Positions 7,657 to 10,140 of a stretch of 10,140 nucleotides of DNA are shown here, in pieces. The DNA is taken from the NCBI GenBank assembly GCA_937876055.1, contig CALEIW010000013.1, positions 1 to 10,140 of the forward strand, in the 5' to 3' direction. How positions within the stretch are numbered: the first letter of the stretch is position 1; each line of letters starts with the position of its first letter. A model generated the notes under the pieces. It made no database searches and was not told the DNA's origin. It saw only the letters and a program-made list of their open reading frames with translations. The translations under genes and the position numbers were made by a program. This stretch comes from an uncultured euryarchaeote (lineage in GTDB: Archaea; Thermoplasmatota; Poseidoniia; Poseidoniales; Thalassarchaeaceae).

Positions 7657-9264
7657 ATGAGCAAGGCATTGAATGGAACGGGTATCAGTCAAAGACTGAT
7701 TCTCCCAACTTTATTGACAACTTTTCTCATTCCTAGTGTATTGGGTGCTTCTACTGGTAGTGACCAATGGGTGGCTCCAGAAATGCCTAGTTGGGCTATT
7801 CCAGCAGCCTTTGCAATTTTGCTAGGTGTCTATGCTTTGATTATTTTCGAATTAGTCCACAGATCGTTGGCTGCTGCGATTGGAGCGGTAATAGTAGTAA
7901 TTACACTTCATGCGATAGGACCGGGCCCAGATTTAGGAACAATTGTGACTTGGATTGATGAGGAGACACTTGGTTTGTTAATCGGCATGATGGTCATAGT
8001 TGATATTCTTGGGAAAACTGGTGTTTTCGAATGGGCCGCTGTACAAGCATACGCAATGAGCGGCGGTTCAATTTGGCGACTTTCAATTATTCTTTGTACA
8101 ATCACTGCAGTATTCTCGGCCTTCTTGGATAACGTAACTACGATACTCCTGATTGTCCCAGTCACTATACAAATAGCACGTGTATTGGGTATTGAGCCAA
8201 TCCCTCTAATTATAGCAGAAGTAATGTTCTCAAATATTGGCGGTGCCGCAACTCAAATCGGTGACCCTCCAAACATTATTATCGGCGCCCAACTTTCACC
8301 ACAAGCACTTTCCTCTAATGAAATGTTAGCAGGTCAAGGCATAACCTTCATCGATTTCATTATTCATGTTGGCCCGGCTGTAGTGATCTGTATGGCGCCT
8401 TCATTTTGGCTGTTAAAGAAGTTGGAGATGGAAGGCCTTTCTGGGGAACGACATCGTAATGTTGAACTGCTGAAAATCAGGTATGGGATAAAAGATAAAA
8501 AATTGCTGAAGAAATCAGGTGCTATTCTTGCTTTGGTAATATTCGCCTTCTTCGCGCATTCTAGTTTCCATCACCCAATTTTCACTGTGGCAACAATCGC
8601 TTTGGGTGGTGCCGTGCTAATGCTGCTAGTTACTTCTCCACATCATGTAGAGGAGCAATTTGATGCCGTTGAATGGACTACAATCATATTTTTCGCGGGC
8701 CTATTCATAATGATACATGGGCTCGAATTTATGGGTCTAATCGACGCCATTGCTGATGGTATATCTGATACAATCAAACAGGCTGATGAGAGTAATAGAT
8801 TGATGGTAGCAGTGCTGCTATTGCTTTGGGTATCTGCAATAGCCTCTGCATTTATCGACAATATCCCTTACACAGCCACTATGGTTCCAGTCGTAATTGA
8901 ATTGGCTTCAAATCCAGAACTAGGCTTAGCTTTAGGTCCACTTGCTTGGGCCTTAGCGCTTGGCGCCTGTCTAGGTGGTAACGGTACAATAATCGGGGCT
9001 TCAGCGAATGTTGTAGCAGCAGGTTTGGCAGAAGAAGCCGGTTACGACATTTCCTTCAATCGATTCTTCAAAACTGGATTCCCAATCATGATACTAACTG
9101 TAACACTAGCCACCGCTTATTGCGTCGTTAGGTATGCAATAGAATGGTCCAATGATGTAATCCCTATGGCGATTATAGCAGGTATGATGTTGTTATCATT
9201 ATCTTTAACCCCGATGATATATGGTCCACCTCCAAGTAGTCCGCCTGACTTTGAATTGGAATGA
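7657..9264 (+). CDS. ArsB/NhaD (IT) superfamily ion transporter, probable Na+/H+ antiporter or anion permease
   Basis: This 535-residue, roughly 11-12-helix inner-membrane protein belongs to the ion transporter superfamily that includes ArsB, NhaD, CitM and the human P protein. It shows the internal two-fold repeat of that fold. Half one has GLLIGMMVIVDILGKTGVFEW (about 106-126), the re-entrant element SAFLDNVTT (154-162) and NIGGAATQIGDPPN (193-206). Half two has TTIIFFAGLFIMIHGLE, SAFIDNIPYTATMVP (398-411) and CLGGNGTIIGASAN (438-451). A charged cytoplasmic loop (about 253-287) separates them. The FLDN/FIDN pair and GDPPN are most like P-protein/ArsB relatives, but the substrate (Na+, arsenite, a carboxylate) cannot be told by eye, and no arsR, arsC or arsA gene is nearby. 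An extra signal-like hydrophobic stretch (about 12-31) precedes the first core helix. It has its own promoter and reads toward the LPFG-repeat gene. Confidence 0.88.
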   Translation: MSKALNGTGISQRLILPTLLTTFLIPSVLGASTGSDQWVAPEMPSWAIPAAFAILLGVYALIIFELVHRSLAAAIGAVIVVITLHAIGPGPDLGTIVTWIDEETLGLLIGMMVIVDILGKTGVFEWAAVQAYAMSGGSIWRLSIILCTITAVFSAFLDNVTTILLIVPVTIQIARVLGIEPIPLIIAEVMFSNIGGAATQIGDPPNIIIGAQLSPQALSSNEMLAGQGITFIDFIIHVGPAVVICMAPSFWLLKKLEMEGLSGERHRNVELLKIRYGIKDKKLLKKSGAILALVIFAFFAHSSFHHPIFTVATIALGGAVLMLLVTSPHHVEEQFDAVEWTTIIFFAGLFIMIHGLEFMGLIDAIADGISDTIKQADESNRLMVAVLLLLWVSAIASAFIDNIPYTATMVPVVIELASNPELGLALGPLAWALALGACLGGNGTIIGASANVVAAGLAEEAGYDISFNRFFKTGFPIMILTVTLATAYCVVRYAIEWSNDVIPMAIIAGMMLLSLSLTPMIYGPPPSSPPDFELE

Positions 9265-9265
9265 T

Positions 9266-9281
9266 TATTGATTAATCAATA
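9266..9281. promoter_or_regulatory. 16-bp perfect palindrome TATTGATTAATCAATA
   Basis: The palindrome begins one base after the transporter stop (TGA 9262-9264) and ends 36 bases before the ATG of the LPFG-repeat gene. It is symmetric at every base; as DNA it suits a dimeric regulator, while as RNA it has no room for a loop unless its central pairs open. Its place directly before a weak TATA-like stretch (GATACTAT, 9284-9291, about 30 bases before ATG 9318) suggests an operator for the downstream gene. The role is inferred. Confidence 0.45.
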
Positions 9282-9317
9282 CGATACTATCAAACCTCAT
9301 TATCCTCTACATCGATT

Positions 9318-9776
9318 ATGCAAACCTGCTCGGTCTGCCTTATGGTTCTGAATGAATCGGGGGTTTGCAGCCTTTGTGGTAGCGAAGAAAAGGTAGAGGT
9401 TCAATCTCCGAATCCTAAGGAGTCAGAAGGTTCTGTAGACTTGCCTTTTGGCCTTGGTGGAGATTCGAATATGGTACAACCAGATTTGCCATTTGGAATC
9501 GAACATCTGCCTTCTAGGGGCGCTGAAATATCTTCGGCTAAGCCGCCCGAGCAAGAGCATAGTAGTCTTCCTTTTGGATTAGAACATATTCCAAATAACA
9601 ATAATTCCGATTCTCAAACTACTGAAACCAACTCTGAGCAAGAATCTAAACAAATTGGAATAGATCTCGAACACTCAAAAAAAGAGCAAAATTCAACGGA
9701 AAAACCCACTAATTCTTCAATAAATTCAGATGTAAATTTACCCTTTGGAATAGAACATATTTTTGATGAGTCTTAG
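9318..9776 (+). CDS. Small zinc-knuckle protein with repeated LPFG(I/L)EH(L/I)P motifs, unknown function
   Basis: I do not recognise this 152-residue protein as a named family. Residues 4-20 hold two CxxC pairs (Cys4, Cys7, Cys17, Cys20) nine residues apart, a compact zinc-ribbon pattern. The rest is polar, low in hydrophobics and probably disordered (rich in S, N, E, Q, K). It is punctuated by a short motif: DLPFGLGG (41-48), DLPFGIEHLP (56-65), SLPFGLEHIP (83-92) and NLPFGIEHIF (140-149), with a possible eroded copy at IGIDLEHS (113-120). Even spacing is absent, so this looks like several short linear binding motifs on a flexible chain, not a folded repeat. There is no signal peptide or membrane segment, so it should be cytosolic. 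It has its own probable promoter after a 16-bp palindrome. The ATG has no Shine-Dalgarno sequence, consistent with a leaderless mRNA. An adaptor or scaffold role is only a guess. That it is a real gene is supported by the protein-level conservation of the motif with differing codons. Confidence 0.8.
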   Translation: MQTCSVCLMVLNESGVCSLCGSEEKVEVQSPNPKESEGSVDLPFGLGGDSNMVQPDLPFGIEHLPSRGAEISSAKPPEQEHSSLPFGLEHIPNNNNSDSQTTETNSEQESKQIGIDLEHSKKEQNSTEKPTNSSINSDVNLPFGIEHIFDES

Positions 9777-9796
9777 AACTGAGTCTTTTCGGCTCT

Positions 9797-9803
9797 CTAT
9801 AAC
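9797..9803 (+). promoter_or_regulatory. TATA-like box ahead of the hairpin-rich RNA / 23S leader
   Basis: TCTATAAC is centred near 9800, 24 bases after the stop of the LPFG-repeat gene. A start about 26 bases downstream (near 9826) would place the whole hairpin series on a transcript that could continue into 23S rRNA. Other TATA-like stretches closer to 23S exist (TCATATAC near 9840; AAAATAAATG and GTTATAG between 10014 and 10031), so the actual start is uncertain. Confidence 0.35.
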
Positions 9804-9819
9804 GCGTTCTGACCCCCAT

Positions 9820-10012
9820 CGGGATGACCCGCATCGTTCATATACGGAAGGTAGGTCGCACGCCTGCTTTTGGTGCACCCTTGTATGGGCACATACAGGG
9901 GGAAGTGGTCGAGAACGCTCCGCCCTGCGGGGAGACGGAGTGTTCTGAGAGACCAGATAGAATCGATATGCCTGGACACCAGAGGAGACGACTGAACAAG
10001 TGTTCAGTCCTC
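9820..10012 (+). ncRNA. Hairpin-rich structured RNA: 23S rRNA leader or separate small RNA
   Basis: No protein is convincing in this stretch, but it folds locally into a run of hairpins. (1) CGGG-ATGA-CCCG at 9820-9831. (2) An imperfect stem at 9848-9869. (3) A 10-bp stem, CCCTTGTATG paired with CATACAGGGG around GGCA, 9878-9901, one G-U. (4) A long composite stem 9906-9955: TGGTC/GACCA, an internal loop, then 11 pairs of AGAACGCTCCG with CGGAGTGTTCT (one G-U), capped by CCC/GGG. (5) CTGG-ACA-CCAG at 9972-9982. (6) GACTGAAC-AAGT-GTTCAGTC at 9990-10009. Local GC content around hairpin 4 is higher than in neighbouring genes, as for functional RNA in a moderate-GC archaeon. I find no RNase P RNA core (no GAGGAAAGTC or ACAGAA element), no SRP helix 8 signature and no tRNA. 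The simplest reading is the 5' leader of a separately transcribed pre-23S rRNA; an independent small RNA ending near 10012 is the alternative. Confidence 0.5.
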
Positions 10013-10047
10013 ACAAAATAAATGTGTTATAGTGGGTATGTAGAAAT

Positions 10048-10140
10048 CAAAAATGCTACAACCCGACTGGGGGATGGCTCGGCTAGAGAGCCGAAGAAGG
10101 TCGTGACAAGCTGCGATAAGTCGCGGGGAGAGGCATGAAT
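10048..10140 (+). rRNA. 23S ribosomal RNA, 5' end (partial)
   Basis: The first domain of large-subunit rRNA is recognisable. It has GCTAC near the 5' end and GGGGGATGGCTCGGCT with its pairing AGCCGAAGAAGG, the universal GCTGCGATAAG (10111-10121), then GGGGAGAGGCATGAAT at the window edge. Aligning by eye to haloarchaeal and E. coli 23S puts the mature 5' end at about 10047-10052, and the gene continues beyond the window. No 16S rRNA or tRNA precedes it; the nearest upstream gene is a protein gene. The 23S gene is therefore not in a conventional 16S-tRNA-23S operon, as in Thermoplasma and relatives. Confidence 0.95.

Noticed and set aside
7657..9264. Arsenite efflux protein ArsB as a firm call
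   Set aside because: The fold matches the superfamily, but no ars genes accompany it, and the P-protein/NhaD branches share the same motifs.
9767..9787. Direct repeat TGAGTCTT (9767-9774 and 9780-9787) as a duplication or attachment site
   Set aside because: Eight bases with one copy inside a coding end; no integrase, tRNA or mobile gene is nearby.
9990..10009. Hairpin as an intrinsic terminator
   Set aside because: It is followed by CTCACAAAATAAAT, not by a T-tract, so it does not look like a terminator on the plus strand.
9820..10012. RNase P RNA or SRP RNA
   Set aside because: The conserved cores (GAGGAAAGTC and ACAGAA for RNase P; the GGAAG...AGCA helix 8 element for SRP) are not present in either strand.
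9763..10021. Small plus- and minus-strand frames over the hairpin region
   Set aside because: Their translations are arginine-rich without motifs, and the region is better explained by RNA stems and closeness to 23S.

Overview
This is a marine-type archaeal chromosome segment, most likely from a planktonic euryarchaeon of the Thermoplasmatota, with Marine Group II/Poseidoniales my best guess. The archaeal evidence is direct: a type II (archaeal) glyceraldehyde-3-phosphate dehydrogenase, the archaeal/eukaryal RNase P protein Rnp4 (Rpp21), and the 5' end of an archaeal-type 23S rRNA with no 16S gene in front of it. The placement inside Marine Group II is inference. It rests on the moderate GC content, the very large membrane-anchored secreted protease, and the detached 23S gene, an arrangement known in Thermoplasma relatives.

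Layout. Bases 1-276 (minus strand) hold the N-terminal part of a GXGXG-domain protein that runs off the left edge, divergent from gap (429-1469). A T-tract and a perfect dyad follow gap. Next is a 4.8-kb gene for a secreted, membrane-anchored subtilisin-family protease (1555-6345). It has a KP-43-like catalytic region, a chain of beta-sandwich stalk domains, one transmembrane helix and a short proline-rich cytoplasmic tail. A compact RNA/nucleotide operon follows: adenylate kinase (6393-7019), RNase P subunit Rnp4 (7029-7343) and a YhbY/CRM RNA-binding protein (7346-7615), with Shine-Dalgarno sequences deciding the starts of the last two. A leaderless-looking promoter then precedes an ArsB/NhaD-type ion transporter (7657-9264). 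A 16-bp perfect palindrome lies between its stop and a small gene (9318-9776) for a zinc-knuckle protein with repeated LPFG(I/L)EH(L/I)P motifs. The last 360 bases carry a dense run of hairpins (about 9820-10012), preceded by a TATA-like box, and then the start of the 23S rRNA.

Functionally the window mixes housekeeping genes (glycolysis/gluconeogenesis, adenylate balance, tRNA and ribosome maturation, rRNA) with cell-surface functions (protein degradation outside the cell, ion export). No mobile element, CRISPR array or tRNA is visible. The least explained items are the LPFG-repeat protein, the hairpin-rich RNA ahead of 23S, the Asp at the protease's oxyanion position, and the conserved-looking cytoplasmic tail motif of the protease.
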